Made by a program: the position numbers and the translations under genes
Notes under the pieces: model-generated
What the model saw: only the letters and a program-made list of their open reading frames with translations
Told to the model about the DNA's origin: nothing
The model's database searches: none
In this document: positions 17,957 to 30,106 of the stretch, piece by piece
Layout: the number at the start of each line of letters is the position of its first letter
Position numbering within the stretch: the first letter of the stretch is position 1
NCBI GenBank assembly: GCA_024707265.1
Contig: JANQAB010000010.1
Span: forward strand, 186,001-250,000
Reading direction: 5' to 3'
Length of the DNA: 64,000 nucleotides
From: Sporocytophaga sp.
GTDB taxonomy: Bacteria > Bacteroidota > Bacteroidia > Cytophagales > Cytophagaceae

Positions 17957-20900
17957 TTACTTCAATACTTGTACATAGCCACTATAGGACTCTTTGTATA
18001 TCTGACTGTTCAGGTTAATGACGTAGAAGTAGGTTCCATCCGGCAATACTTCACCGTTTCTGTAGTTGGTTCCATCCCAACTCTTCAGATAACCAGTACT
18101 CTTCCAAACGAGATTACCCCAACGGTTGTAAATCAAAAACTCTGCATTCGGGAAGCTTTCAATATTCTCTATCTCCCAGGTATCGTTGTTTCCATCACCG
18201 TTTACCGTAATTGCATTTGGTATACGGATCGGTCTTTCAACATATACTTTTACAGAATCCAAACTCTTACACATATTCGTTGCATCCGCTACCGTTAAGG
18301 TATAAACGATCGTCCTGTCTGCTATGAATGTCGGGTTACTCACATTGGCATCGCTCAGGCCTGTCGCCGGAGACCAGCTATACAAAGCTCCCCCTGCCCC
18401 ATTCAATCGACCTGTTTCACCATCCTTAATGTATATATCTGATCCGGCATCCGCTACAGGAGTCTGAATCACAGTTAGTGTTCTTCCTGTTGAAGTCTGG
18501 CTACACGTTCCATTGTCTTCAATAACCGTATACAAACCGCTCTGAGTAGCTGTGTAACTTGGACTGGTAGCTCCTGCAATCACAACCCCATCACGCAGCC
18601 ACTGGTAAGTAGCTCCCGGATTTACTGGAACAGTATACGTTACCTTGTCCGGAGAACAAACCGTCTGATCTCCTTCATTGATCACAGGATTAGGAATCGG
18701 TTTGATATCCATAGTAATTTTAGAAGATTCCACATAGCTTGAACCTATCACACAGGCCAGGTTAGAAGTCATTCCTACCCAAACCACATCGCCTGTTACT
18801 AAAGTGGAACTACTGAATGTCGTTCCGGTTGCTACAGGAACCGTCGAATTATTCACATACCAATTATAAATCGGTGAAGAGCCTGTACCACTTGACGACT
18901 TAACACTGAATGTACTTAACAAACCTTCGCAGTTAGGATTCGCTTCAATCTCTACAGCTGCAGCCTCTGCATCTACTATATTTAAAGTAACAATATTGGA
19001 AGTTGCATCTCCTGCATTACATGTGTTAGAGGTCGATACGACAACTTTTACCGTTTTGCCATGATCACCGGTGACAGGATTGTAAGAATACGTCTGCGCT
19101 GTGCTTATTGGTGTAGTACTCGAACCTGAATACCACTTGTAGCTCAATGTTCCTGTACCTGTTGTATTGGCTGTAGCATTAAAAGTAAATGCTGCTGAGC
19201 CAGAACATACTTGCCCAGGATCATTTATACTGACTGTTACTACTTCCGGGGTAGTTACAGTTACCGTTATCACATTGCTGATGACCGAACCGCAAGTACC
19301 GGATGTTTCTATCCTTCTGAATTGTGTTGTAGAAGTCAGGACTCCTGGAGTGTAAGTAGCACCAGTTGCACCACTGATAACCGTCATAGTCGGATGTGCT
19401 GCGTCTGTATATTGCCACTGATAGGTGTAAGTTCCTGTTCCACCTGTAGGACTGGTTACACTGGTAAACGGATCAGGAGCGTCTCCTGAACAAATTGTCT
19501 GAATACCTCCTATGGCTCCTTCAGTAAGAACAGGGTTCACTGTGATCTTAACAGGAGTAGTAAATGCTTTATTACATGGTGCAGGAGCAGATGCATCATC
19601 CACTCTGCGTCGGTAGTAGGTAGTGGCAGTTAATGTTGCTGTCGGGGTAAAGTCTTTGCCACCATTACTTGGTGTACCTATTGCAGGAACCCAGCTTGCC
19701 TCCACTGTAGGAGTTTGTGATTGCTGCCAGCTATACACCGCAGTGACGGCATCCGAGGCTGCTGTTTCTTCCAGCTTAGCTGCAGATGTATTATAGCAAA
19801 TAGTTTGATCATCACTGAGTTTACCCGGCTTTATTCCCGGATTTACTGTAATCGTTATTACATTAGATGCCACAGGTGTAGCACTTGCACATTCTTCATT
19901 ACTTACAAGTTCAACTTTTACCATATTGCCAGGACTTGATGTGGAAACGGTCAGGTCGCTGGTCGTAAAGGTATTGGAGGAAGTTGCAGCTCCTTGTTTC
20001 GTTGTACCGATATACCACTGGTATAGTGGGGATGGTCCTCCATCTGTCGGAGTTGCTGTAAAGTTTACTGCATTTCCTTCACAAACGTCCAGAACATCTG
20101 CTGTGATACTCACTGAAGGCGCTGGTATAGATTTGATGGTTACACTTACTGGTATTGATACGTCTGATAATGGACTTGCACACAACTCTGAACTGGTCAT
20201 GGTTACTGTGATCGAATTACCCGGGAGAAGGCTGCTTGTGGTATAGGTTGCTCCTGTACCTCCTACTGTTGTAGTACCGTTTTTCCATTCGTAAACCGGA
20301 GTAGAACCTCCGTTGGTTGCTACTACTGTGAAGGTTACGCTCTCATTCGGACAAATGTTTGACTTATCCGCTGTTACTGATACTTCAGGGATTACCGTCG
20401 GTTTTACCGTCATGATAATTTCTGTTGAGGTTGCATCTGATGGGCTTGCGCAATCAGAATTGCTCACCATTTTAACAAAAACTCTGTCTCCGTCTGCTAA
20501 TGTATTGATGGTAAACTTATCCGAATCTACTGCTGAGCTCGCAGGTCCCTGACTTTCAGGAGTCAAATCTGTTGCTTTCTGTACAAACCATTCATAAGTC
20601 GGGTTGGAACCTCCATTGCCAGGAGCTGCTGTAAACGTTACGCTGGTATTTTCACAGATGGTAGTGCCAGGATCAGCTGTTACTGTTACAACGGGAGCAA
20701 CCTGGGTTGTGACTGTCATCACAATTGCATCTGATACAGCGGGATTAGGCTTTGCACAAGTTAAGGAGCTTGTCATTTCCACATAATAGCTGTCGCCATC
20801 GCTTATAGTTCCTGCTCCGGTTGCCGGAGTCGTATAAGTAGCGCCGGTTGCTGATGGAATAGCAATTCCGGAGCCGACTGCTCCTTTATACCATTGATAT

Positions 20901-23900
20901 GTTGGGGTACCACCATTTGTTTCCGTAGCAGTAAATGTAACTGCGGTATTCGCACAGGTGGTGGTTGACGGGGTTGAAATCACAACAGAAGCCGCAACTG
21001 TCGGAGTAACTGTAATTTCGATGCTTTCCGTAGGCACACCCAGGCAATAACCGGATGAATCTATTCTTCTGTAATAAGTGGTACTGGTCAATGCTCCAGG
21101 TGCATAACCCGATGCCGTTGTGCTATACGCATTTATATCTGTCCATGGACCTGTCGTTCCGTTCGTTGTAGAACTCTGCCACTTGTAATACTTATCAGCC
21201 ACTCCCCCTGTACTTGCTGTACCGGTAAGTGGGGCCGGAGTTTCTCCCGAACAAATAGACTGATCAGAAGAAATGGTACCTTCTACTGTAGTCGGTGTTA
21301 CTGTAATTGCAATGCTTGTGGTTGGCACGGCCGGACAGTATCCTGAAGAATCTATTCTTCTGTAATAGGTAGTGCTGGTCAATACTCCCGGAGCATAATC
21401 TATTGCCGTTGTGCTATATGGTTCTATATCTGTCCAGGGACCGGCATTGGTAGCTGAACTCTGCCATTTGTAATTCTTTTCGGTATCTCCTCCTGTGCTG
21501 GCTGCGCCAGTGAGCACTTCCGGAGTAGAACCTGAACAAAGATTCTGAGCTGAAGAAATCGTACCTGCTACGGTAGGAGCTGTAATTCTGATCACCAAAT
21601 TTACCGACTCTTTATAACATGCAAGTAAATCATCGTTTCCATCTTCTACACGGAGTACGTAGGCACCGGCATCCGCCATAGTTGTGGCTGCTATGGTAAA
21701 TGGTGCATAGGTATTGCTTGGTGTAGTTATTGCCACACCATCTTTATACCAGGTATAGTAGTAATTTTGATTTGCCGGAGTAGCAGCACTGGATATACTT
21801 AGTGCAGCACCCAAACAAATATCCGGATTAGCAACAGATGTAGTAACTGTTGTTGGTGGAACACAGCCGTTAATTGGACCGCAGTTTACCACATACTGGG
21901 ATTGAATATTGGTGACACCATAAACTGTAGCTTTACCAATGTTGGTGATAAAGTCTGCACAGGTATTTACTGTTGCATCGAAAGTACGTTCAATAACAGC
22001 ATTGGCCAAAATCGGCCCAGGAATAGTCGGCCAAATAATTGTTGAACCTGTCAATACTCCATTATCTGATATATTGGTAACATTATCTAATTCTGATGGT
22101 ACAGGGTCAATGATTACCAAATCAAATGCTGAATCAAAATGAGCGGTATAAGCTGAAAGTGCCTGCTGTGAACCTTTTTCCGTAAATACCGGCATAACCG
22201 GCTCCCAGTTCTGTAATACCTGTAATGACTTTAAGAGGAGCTCCGGTAAAATCATTTATCCAGATGTATAATTTATCATCCTGCAACTCTGTCCGTATCT
22301 TTACAGAACTAAAGCTTCCAGGAAAGGTCATAACTGTAGATGGAGCAATAGGTGTGTTGCTTCCATTCTGATAAAGTTTAATTTCAATAAAGTTATTTCC
22401 ACCTATGTTTGGAGAAATCTCAAGCCTTAAACCTTTGAAGTCCGCTAAGCCAGGTGTACCTGACTGGTAACGGTATAGAAAAGAGAATGAACTGGAATTG
22501 GTTGGTGCAATTGTAGATTCTACCCAACCATTTACGCCATGTGCTTTTTTAGGCCCAAAGGCATAACCATTGGCGCCAGGAGTATTGTTACCTCCGTTCT
22601 GATCCAATGAAATAACCGTCCCGTTTAATTTAGGCATGGTAACGCCTGTCCCTAATGTCTGCCAGTCAGTCAACTGTGTGCCTGCTCCTGCCCATGAGGC
22701 TGTTGATCCGTCTTTGTTTGTAAAGGTTAGAGTATAATTGATAACATCGCCGACAACTACCGAAGTCGTATTGGCAGTTTTCACCAAAGAAGTCTCTTTA
22801 GGTGGTGTCGGTGGTACAGGATTACAGGTAAGTTTTAAAATGACGGCGGAAGAATCCGGTGAATCTACATCCGACCAGATCCAGCCTGCATTGATGAATG
22901 TCTTTTCTGAACATGGGGCTTTAGCTATCGTTCTATAGGACAAATTGGCTTTTTCCCCTGTGAGCATAACAGGTATCGTCCATTTCACATATCCTGAAAA
23001 TTTGGAATTACCTGCTAAAGGCGTGTAGGTAGCTGTAACACCGACTGCAAGGTCATCTGTAAATGCACTCCATTCCAGTTCGATGGGAATTGAGTCAGTC
23101 ACCACTACATTGTAAGTTTCACGTCCAGGAAGCGGACCTTCCCCGGCAATTCTTCTCCAGGTATATCCATCAAATTCCTCAACCAAAACTTTTGAAAAAT
23201 TCTTTACAGGTCCACCGCAAGCATCTTTGCTGTAATTGTCGACGTCTTCAGGTTCATATTTGGGTACTGAATTAAAATTTGTATAAGCCGGACTGACAGG
23301 AAAATAGCTGTCCTCCTGCCCGTCCTGGTCTGTCGTACTGATGTTCGGATCGTATGACCAGTCATCCACCAACCTTGGCATTAAAAGCGATGAAGGGTTG
23401 GATTTAAGTACGGTACGTATAATACTCGGACCTACTACTCCTTTATGTATCAGGTATTCACTATCCAGTTTATCGTACACATGCATGGTAGTTGCCGTTA
23501 ATACACTTGCAAACTGCGTTACGATACGCTGGTTCCATGACCCTTTAGCATCCTGTCCCCATGGAATTTTCTGATAAATAAATTTCATGGGATTAGAAGG
23601 AGGATTGTATCCGTATTTATCAAGATCATTTTGGTTGTCTACTTCTGCAGTCCAACCAGTCGGGTTTGTTGCTACGTTGTATTCGCCGATGGCCGCACCA
23701 TCATTCATGAAGTAGGAAACACGGTAATTACCCAGATTGATATATGCTTCATGGGCTGTATTCCAGATTCTGTAAAACTGATAAAAACTCCTTTCGGCAA
23801 ATCCGCTTGCTTGTGCATAGTTGGCATAAGAAACCACCACACGCGGACGACCTCCATTTAGCCAGAGATTAGAACCTGTTTTATTTTCAAAGTCCAAAGT

Positions 23901-26051
23901 AAAGTTGACTACATCTCCGGGATTCATTACACTTCTGTCGGTCGTTTTTTTGATGGCCAGCACTCTGTCTTTCAAAAGATCAACACAGTTTCGCTCCATT
24001 GTATACGTCGCGTTGTTCGGGTATTCGTTGCTCGTCCAGGAAGGTGCGTTGGATGCAGTGATGGTGCTTGTCAGACAGACTGTAGTAACCATATCGATCG
24101 GTCTTACCCTTACTACAAATTTTCTGACGCCCTTTGTTTGTTCCAGCCCACCGGTTTTAAAACCAGGAACTGTTCCGATATTCCATGTGATGGTAGATCC
24201 TGAAGCTGTTCCTCCACCACTCACAGAAACCACTTCATAATTAGGGTCAAGAGTTGTTGTGATTACAACACCAGTCGCATCGATGACTCCATAATTCCGG
24301 TAGCTTACTTCATAATTCAGAAGATCCCCTTCATACGCAAAGGTTTTATCTACATCCATATAAACCTTTACATTGGCGCCCGCTTTCATGTCTTCGGGTG
24401 CATGCAGGTTACCGGAGGCCGTTAACATACCCAATATCCTGAAGAAACCATGAAAGTATTTTGGGGTACTTCCAATATAACGTTCGTAGGGTGTCAATTT
24501 TGCGGAGCCACTCTGGTCATCCCACGCTAATTCACATTGCCTGTACAATTCAGCAGTTAAATCCAAATCTCCTGAAGCAACTGCCGCAGGAGTACCTGTT
24601 CCTGCCATCCAGTTTACGCCATAATTAGCTAATACATTCCCGTTTGGAAGATATTGTTGTTTTATTTGAGCAACACCTTTCCAGTTAGGCTGACCGGGAT
24701 CGGGTGAAGCTCCCAGTTTACTGCAAAAGGCACTTTCAGAACTACTTGGAATAGAGCCTGGGAATTTCAGAAATTCCTTGTGCCTTAAAGCCATATCATA
24801 TTCATAGGTATTGCCTCCCGGCTCCACCTGATGGGTAACAGGATTCCAGGTGGAATCCGGATTACCATGCCAGACATAATTTAATATTGTCCGCCAGGAA
24901 CACCTGAAGTCTTCTCCTGCAGCAAAAGGGCCAAATGTTGTTACAGATCCATCGTCATTTACCGTATAGTTACCAGCACTTGCGATGTATCCTTTATCGT
25001 ACATTTGCTTTATCGTCCAGTCCGCCGAGGCCTCACACCGTTTACACTGGCTGATCTGCCATTCAGTTCCCCCGTTTTCCTCCAAAAACTTTGCAAATTC
25101 TCTGAAATACGCTGGTGCATTATAATCTACATATTTACTGGTTACCTGAATAGGATCTGGCTTCACCTTTGCCCATGGATATGCTGTATTGGCAGCTGAA
25201 TACCTCCAGTTGGTCAGTTCACCCCAGGTATTACCACTTTTCAGATATCCGTCAACTCCGACAATACCTGTTAAATAACCTTTCATTCCCGCCTCTGCAC
25301 CTAGAGGACTTACTGAATAATATAGAGTATCAACCAGAAGCTTAATCATTTTTAACGCTTCCCCTTTATAACTGATCTCATTGCCACAAGCATCAGTTAT
25401 TCCCATGTTATCACCCCACTGTTTATGAGCCATTAATAGCGCCATAGCAATATCCAAATCCCCATCTGCCGCAGAATTGATGGTAGTAGAACTGATATCT
25501 GTGTTTTCGTCGCATTCCCAGCCTGGAAAACCGGCGCCATAGGTATAGGTAGGTCTTAGAGGTGCACAATCATAATACTTCTTCACACCACTTAAGCGGT
25601 TGTCATGCACCCAAAGCCATAAACCGTCAAAAGTCTTTTTATCAGCAAAATGTGCTGCTGCCAGCATAGCATATCCATCCCCTTCCGAAACAAACGTACC
25701 ATAACCTTGGGGAACCGTCGGATGGTTATAAATGATATAAGGAGTCGCATTGGCGCCCGTACCCAGCGTTTTGCCCGGCACCTTTATTGCTCTCCTCATC
25801 ATAATCGTATACGCTTCACGCATAGCCTTTTCCATATCTGCGTGTGTAACACCTACAGCATTATTGGCCGCCAGGGATTTGCCTTCTTTGTACTCCAAAA
25901 ACTGCGGAAACGGAAAAGCTGGATTATGCGTATTAATTTCTACATGGATTGTATCTCCAGGCCAGGTCTGAGCATTAGCTGCATTTGTTAAAACAAGAAA
26001 TAGAAAAATTGTACTTATGATGTAATTCAATGCATTGAATAGCCTATCCAT
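17957..26051 (-). CDS. Giant secreted GH8 endoglucanase with repeated Ig-like domains and CHU_C-type C-terminus (frameshift near 22135-22165)
   Basis: Start chosen at 26051 because a signal peptide follows (MDRLFNALNYIISTIFLFLV...NAANAQ). The GH8 (alpha/alpha)6 domain covers about 30-500: FVSEGDGYAM holds the likely proton donor Glu123, and SAADGDLDIAMALLMAHKQW the conserved Asp cluster (about 196-200). Next are DUF11/CARDB-like adhesion repeats (VDKTFAYEGDLLNYEVSYRN, and SLVKTANTTSVVVGDVINYT), then a lectin-like module. After a frameshift the chain continues with more than a dozen Ig-like repeats of ~90 residues (TVTPTxVEGTISSDQSICSG). It ends in the gliding-motility-associated domain (PNAITVNGDGNNDTWEIEN ... 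YSGYVQVLK). Joined length is about 2,698 residues. GH8 cleaves cellulose or related beta-1,4-glucans; the C-terminus directs T9SS export and surface display. Two adjacent Ig repeats (near 21000-21560) are almost identical. Confidence 0.85.
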
Positions 26052-26102
26052 GAATAATTTCTTTTTGTTACAAATTGCATTAAACTTATTTACTATAGAC
26101 AT

Positions 26103-26569
26103 CTACTTAAATTTACTCTTGTTTGTTATTGGAAAAATACAATTTTTAAATTGCGTAATACTACCCGTGCAATGTAATACTCACAGAAGACTTAAAAGTA
26201 AACAGCCAAAAAACCTAATTGGAAAGTTTTTTTACCAGGATTTACAGAACTAAAAGAGTAACAGGAATTCAAGGATTAATGGATAGACAAAATTTGGTTG
26301 GCTGCGCAGTGGAATGGTCCTTCTAAATGCCACAATGGAGGGCTAATTTGAGAGAAGATGTGACCTCGAAAAGGCCAAATGTTTATAGAAAAGACCAGAA
26401 AAAATAGCATACGACCTTGTAGAGGGCGCACTAAGGCAATGCCCAATTCTTAGTAATAAAATAAAAGCTGTAAACCTATTTTAGGACGAGGCATCGGAGA
26501 TAATCCTGTCTATCCTTTAATCCCATGGATCCCGGTCCCAGTTCAGACAAATATTCCCTGATTCCCCAG
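26103..26569. repeat. Intergenic block of interspersed repeats
   Basis: No gene seen. 26270-26300 carries the 'ggattaatggatagacaaaa' motif; 26360-26455 a degraded multi-palindrome cassette ('tgacctcgaaaaggccaaat', 'cgaccttgtagagggcgcac'); 26495-26560 the 'gataatcctgtctatccttt' motif in the other orientation. The promoter of the GH8 gene presumably lies near 26060-26250. Confidence 0.55.
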
Positions 26570-26920
26570 TTAGACTGATTCACTGGTAGAAACATCTTTT
26601 ATCAAAAAATCATCGGCCCATAATTTTAATGCATCCATGATGGGAATCAAAGCTTTTCCTTTTTGGGTCAAAAAATATTCTACACGGGGAGGAATTTCAG
26701 GGTAAATCACCCTATCAATCAAACCATCCTGTTCCAATTCCCTCAATTGAGTAGTAAGCATTTGTTTGCTGATATCCTTGAGGATCATATTTAGCTTTCC
26801 AAAACGATTGATATCGTTCATGATCAAGTAGACAATAAGCATTTTCCACTTTCCTCCTATCACGTTTAAGGCAACAGAAACAGAGCAATTTTCAACTTTT
26901 TTAAGATTTGCATTATCCAT
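26570..26920 (-). CDS. HxlR-family transcriptional regulator
   Basis: 116 residues, a single winged-helix domain. Signature: SVSVALNVIGGKWKMLIVYL at the N-terminus, RFGKLNMILKDISKQMLTTQ for the recognition helix, LRELEQDGLIDRVIYPEIPP for the wing, and VEYFLTQKGKALIPIM. HxlR regulators often respond to aldehydes, quinones or oxidants and control adjacent reductases. The divergent neighbour, an NmrA-type NAD(P)-binding reductase at 27100, fits that pattern. A Cys at residue 12 (NCSVSVAL) matches the N-terminal redox Cys of HypR/QorR/YodB-type members. Confidence 0.9.
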   Translation of the reverse strand: MDNANLKKVENCSVSVALNVIGGKWKMLIVYLIMNDINRFGKLNMILKDISKQMLTTQLRELEQDGLIDRVIYPEIPPRVEYFLTQKGKALIPIMDALKLWADDFLIKDVSTSESV

Positions 26921-27099
26921 AAAATACTGATTTACAATAAAGGTATGATTTTGATGACTATATCAGATTAATATAACTACTTACAATATAAGGACTAAAA
27001 AGTTAGAATTGCAATGTATCTACTGACAAGGATCCGGAGTCAGGTTGAAAGTTTCTTTACACCAAGGGGACAACCTTCCAATTCTGAACACAGACTACT

Positions 27100-27991
27100 A
27101 TGAAAAATTATGTAATAACCGGTTCGATCGGACATATCAGCAAACCAATTGCGGAGCATCTTATTGAAGCTGGCAAAAATGTAACGATCATCACCAGCGA
27201 TCCCAATAAGGTAAGCCAGATTGAAGCTCTTGGAGCTAAAGCGCTGACAGGTTCTCTTGAAGATAGCCAGTTTGTAAAAGATGCCTTCAAAAATGCAGAT
27301 GTGGTATACACCATGATTCCTCCATTGATGAATACCAATGATCTGAGAGGTACACAACTTAAAATTGCATCCAATTATGCTGAGTCTATTCGTGAGAATA
27401 AAATACCGTATGTGGTTACACTGAGCAGTATTGGTGCGCATATGGGAAATGGCTGCGGACCGGTAGATTCTTTGTCAGCTTATGAAAAAAATGCTGGATC
27501 ACATACAGGACTTAAATGTCAGGCATCTCAGACCTTCTTACTTTTTCTATAATCTGTTTAATCAGATAAGTTTGATAAAAAATATGGGAATTGCTGGAGG
27601 AAATTTTGGAAACAATGCTTTAAAACTTCCACTTGTACACACCAATGATATAGCCGCAGCTGCAACGGAAGAATTGCTGCATCTCAATTTCCAGGGGAGT
27701 TCATTTAGATATGTGGTGAGTGATTTCAGATCAACAGAAGAGATTGTACAAGTGCTGAGTAAGGCAATAGGAAAAAAGTTTTCATGGGTGGAATTTACAG
27801 ATGATCAGCAGAAAGAGGGACTTCTGAAGGCAGGCCTCTCTGCCAGTCATGCGGATGCTTTTACGGAGATGGGAGTAGCAATGAGAACAGGTAAAATGTT
27901 TGAAGATCTGTATAAACATCAACCCTCTCTTAGTCCTGCCAAGCTTGAAAACTTTGCGAGTGAGTTTAGTCTTGCTTATAATGCTTTTTAA
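27100..27991 (+). CDS. NmrA/SDR-type NAD(P)H-binding oxidoreductase (frameshift in A run 27485-27491)
   Basis: About 296 residues after removal of one A from the seven-A run at 27485-27491, which restores SAYEKMLDHIQDLNVRHLRP. The N-terminal Rossmann motif is MKNYVITGSIGHISKPIAEHL, an atypical GxxGxxxxP form of the NmrA/QorB-like (azoreductase or quinone reductase) class. The middle has DVVYTMIPPLM and VVTLSSIGAHM, and the second half carries the substrate-side helices (LVHTNDIAAAATEELL). No signal peptide; cytoplasmic. Divergent from the HxlR regulator (180 bases between starts), its likely controller. The break may be a sequence error, because everything on both sides is well conserved in character. 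Confidence 0.8.
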
Positions 27992-28079
27992 AGTTTAATG
28001 CTTAAAGTTATATCACCCAATGGCCTGTTCTCCTGAACAGGCCTTATTTTATTGTATTAAAACCTTTCAATATAATGAG

Positions 28080-28310
28080 CAACATTTCTCAGATGTTTCG
28101 CAAGCTCATCATGAACAGAAACAAAGTATAATACTGAAAGCATAATTTCTTTTGGTAATCCTGAGCCTGCGAAGGATCTGATAGTTATAAAAATGCTTTG
28201 CAATTACAATTAAAAATCTGCCAGATAGTTATACTACATTCTTTTGGAAAATTCAGATGTTTCACAAGCTCAACATGACAAAGGCATAGCAAAGTGTAAT
28301 AAGCATAATC
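28080..28310 (-). repeat. TIR element copies (full copy 28152-28283 plus a fragment)
   Basis: The full copy runs from 'tggtaatcctgagcctgcga' to 'aagctcaacatgacaaag' in reverse orientation relative to 42069-42202, with the conserved interior 'ggatctgatagttat...cagatagttat'. 28093-28119 is the end of another copy. Coding capacity is absent. Confidence 0.6.
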
Positions 28311-28365
28311 TTCCTTTATCATTACTTTTAACTCCTTCTACTTTCAGCTTTAAGCTTCCTCCCGA

Positions 28366-28764
28366 CTATTGCTTCTCTAATTGATATCGATAAATATCAT
28401 CACCTGATTGCTTCGTTAGCTCAAGGACATCACCTACTATTTTAACTCTATATTTTCCATTAAGAATGTAATTCCAATCAAAATCTGCGGTCCAAGGACA
28501 TTCATTTACAAATTCAATTTCCTGATCAGCTGTTTTATATGAGCCTCTGCAAATAGCAGGAAAACGCTCTTGATCGCTGGTTCCGGAAAATCTTTGATCG
28601 GTAAAAGTTAATGTAACATTGGAAGGCGCATGATAGATATATGGTGAAGTATGGTAAAACTGACCTTTATAAATGCCTGGCTTGATAACGACCGGGTCTT
28701 TCTTATCAGGCTTACAGGAAATAAAAAATACAATCACTAAGAGTAAAAAAGAAAAATGTTTCAT
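28366..28764 (-). CDS. Lipoprotein of unknown function
   Basis: The start at 28764 gives MKHFSFLLLVIVFFISCKPD, a textbook leader with lipobox FISC; about 132 residues in total. The mature part is strand-rich (GIYKGQFYHTSPYIY, VTLTFTDQRFSGTSDQERFP, NYILNGKYRVKIVGDVLELT, DDIYRYQL), consistent with a small eight-stranded lipocalin-like barrel. The GxYKGxxYxSxP opening resembles the lipoprotein at 2766. No catalytic motif. Flanked on both sides by TIR element copies. Confidence 0.8.
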   Translation of the reverse strand: MKHFSFLLLVIVFFISCKPDKKDPVVIKPGIYKGQFYHTSPYIYHAPSNVTLTFTDQRFSGTSDQERFPAICRGSYKTADQEIEFVNECPWTADFDWNYILNGKYRVKIVGDVLELTKQSGDDIYRYQLEKQ

Positions 28765-28864
28765 AAGGATATAATTTAAGTTTAAATAAAAATAACTCAT
28801 TAACAAATTACGAATATTCACCAAAAATATAAACTTTTAAAGACGATTTATTAACACAATACAT

Positions 28865-29075
28865 CTAGTCTTCCTTGTTGTTTATTATGAACTTGCAAAG
28901 GATCTGATAGTTACAAAAAATTCTTTGAATCTTCAATCAGAAATTTGCCAGATAGCTAAACTATATTCTGTTAGAAAACCCAGATGTTTCGCAGGCTCAA
29001 CTTAACAAAGGCAAAACACAGTGGTTATGAGCATAGTCTTTCTTTGTTCATCCTGAGCCTGCGAAAAATTTAAGA
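28865..29075 (-). repeat. TIR element copy and fragment
   Basis: 28873-29010 is a diverged full copy ('ttgcaaaggatctgatagtt' to 'gcaggctcaacttaacaaag'). 29042-29070 is the outer end of a further copy ('tttgttcatcctgagcctgc'), which abuts the 3' end of the cytochrome gene. Confidence 0.55.
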
Positions 29076-29086
29076 GCCTGTAAGCC

Positions 29087-29477
29087 TCAATCACATTTCT
29101 CTAACGCAGCCCTTATTTCCTGTTCAGACTGATAGGAATGATCTCCCCATTCCCTGTTAATGTAATTAACCAGGTTGGTGATCTCTATCTCTGATAATTC
29201 ATTGTTTCCAGGCATCTTTCCAAAGTACTTATGCCCGTTAACAGTAATGGTATCATTCATTCCATTTCTGATAATACAAGGAAGTTCAGACTTTCTACTA
29301 ATCAAAAAGTCTGACCCGGCAAGTGGTGGGATTAACTTTTTTTAACCCCTCTCCTTCCTTACCATGACAATTGGCACAACTCTTCTGATATGTTTTTTCA
29401 CCGCTAGGCCCGTCTACACAGGACACCATCAACATCAAAGGAATAACCAGGTATATTAAATGCTTACTTGCCTTCAT
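29087..29477 (-). CDS. c-type cytochrome lipoprotein (frameshift at 29328-29330)
   Basis: The start at 29477 overlaps the end of the SCO gene by 14 bases. A leader (HLIYLVIPLMLMVSC) with lipobox is followed by one heme-binding CxxCH: SCANCHGKEGEG. The frame breaks at a GGG (29328-29330, plus strand); removing one base restores KKVNPPLAGSDFLISRKSEL. The C-terminal half then gives the distal side HKYFGKMPGNNELSEIEITN and a closing helix. About 129 residues, a typical single-domain class I cytochrome c. With SCO and the lipoprotein upstream it forms a copper/respiratory cluster, probably serving cytochrome oxidase assembly or electron transfer. Confidence 0.8.
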
Positions 29478-30102
29478 GGTGAAGAAGTTTTATATCCTCT
29501 ATAAGTTTAGCTGTTGCCTGATCTTCCGTTCCGTCATAGTAACCTCTTATCCTTCTGTTTTTATCAATCAAAATGAGGGCTCCGCTATGTATAAAGCCAC
29601 CCGGAGCATCTTTGTCTTCTTGCGCACTTACCAGATAACTCTTTGCTATAGCATAAACAGAATCTTTCGAGCCATTGACCAGATGCCATTTTGAAGAATT
29701 GATGTCTAACCTATCGGCATATTCTTTTAACACAGGAATAGAATCATGTACTGGATCTATGGTATGCGACAGAAAAGCAACATCATTGTTATTGATATAC
29801 TGCTCATATACCTTCAAGAGATTACTTTTCATCACAGGACAAATGGTGGGACAGGTCGTGAAGAAGAAATCCGCAACATATATTTTATCATTGAATGTAG
29901 CAAGACTTACCCAGTTACTGTCCTGATCGCGGAATCTGAAATCAGGGATGGTGTGGTATATGGTGTCTTCTGCTACATTGCCCGTCTCATCTTTTTCAAC
30001 CACTTCCTTAGGGCCCAGAATAGGAAGTTGTCTCGGTGCTTTTTCACAGGCAACCATTACATAGAGACCAATTATGAATAATAGAATGTTACTTTTAACC
30101 AT
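29464..30102 (-). CDS. SCO1/SenC/PrrC-family copper chaperone
   Basis: 212 residues. The N-terminal leader ends in a lipobox-like VMVAC (Cys19). The thioredoxin fold carries the copper site TTCPTICPVM with Cys84 and Cys88 and the distal ligand His172 in GGFIHSG. SCO proteins insert Cu into the CuA centre of cytochrome c oxidase or act as thiol reductases. It is 4 bases from the upstream lipoprotein gene and overlaps the downstream cytochrome c gene, a tight operon. All metal ligands are present. Confidence 0.92.
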   Translation of the reverse strand: MVKSNILLFIIGLYVMVACEKAPRQLPILGPKEVVEKDETGNVAEDTIYHTIPDFRFRDQDSNWVSLATFNDKIYVADFFFTTCPTICPVMKSNLLKVYEQYINNNDVAFLSHTIDPVHDSIPVLKEYADRLDINSSKWHLVNGSKDSVYAIAKSYLVSAQEDKDAPGGFIHSGALILIDKNRRIRGYYDGTEDQATAKLIEDIKLLHHEGK

Positions 30103-30106
30103 TTTA

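Noticed and set aside
18950..24240. Many plus-strand frames in the GH8 region
   Set aside because: Antisense shadows of the repeat-rich minus-strand protein.
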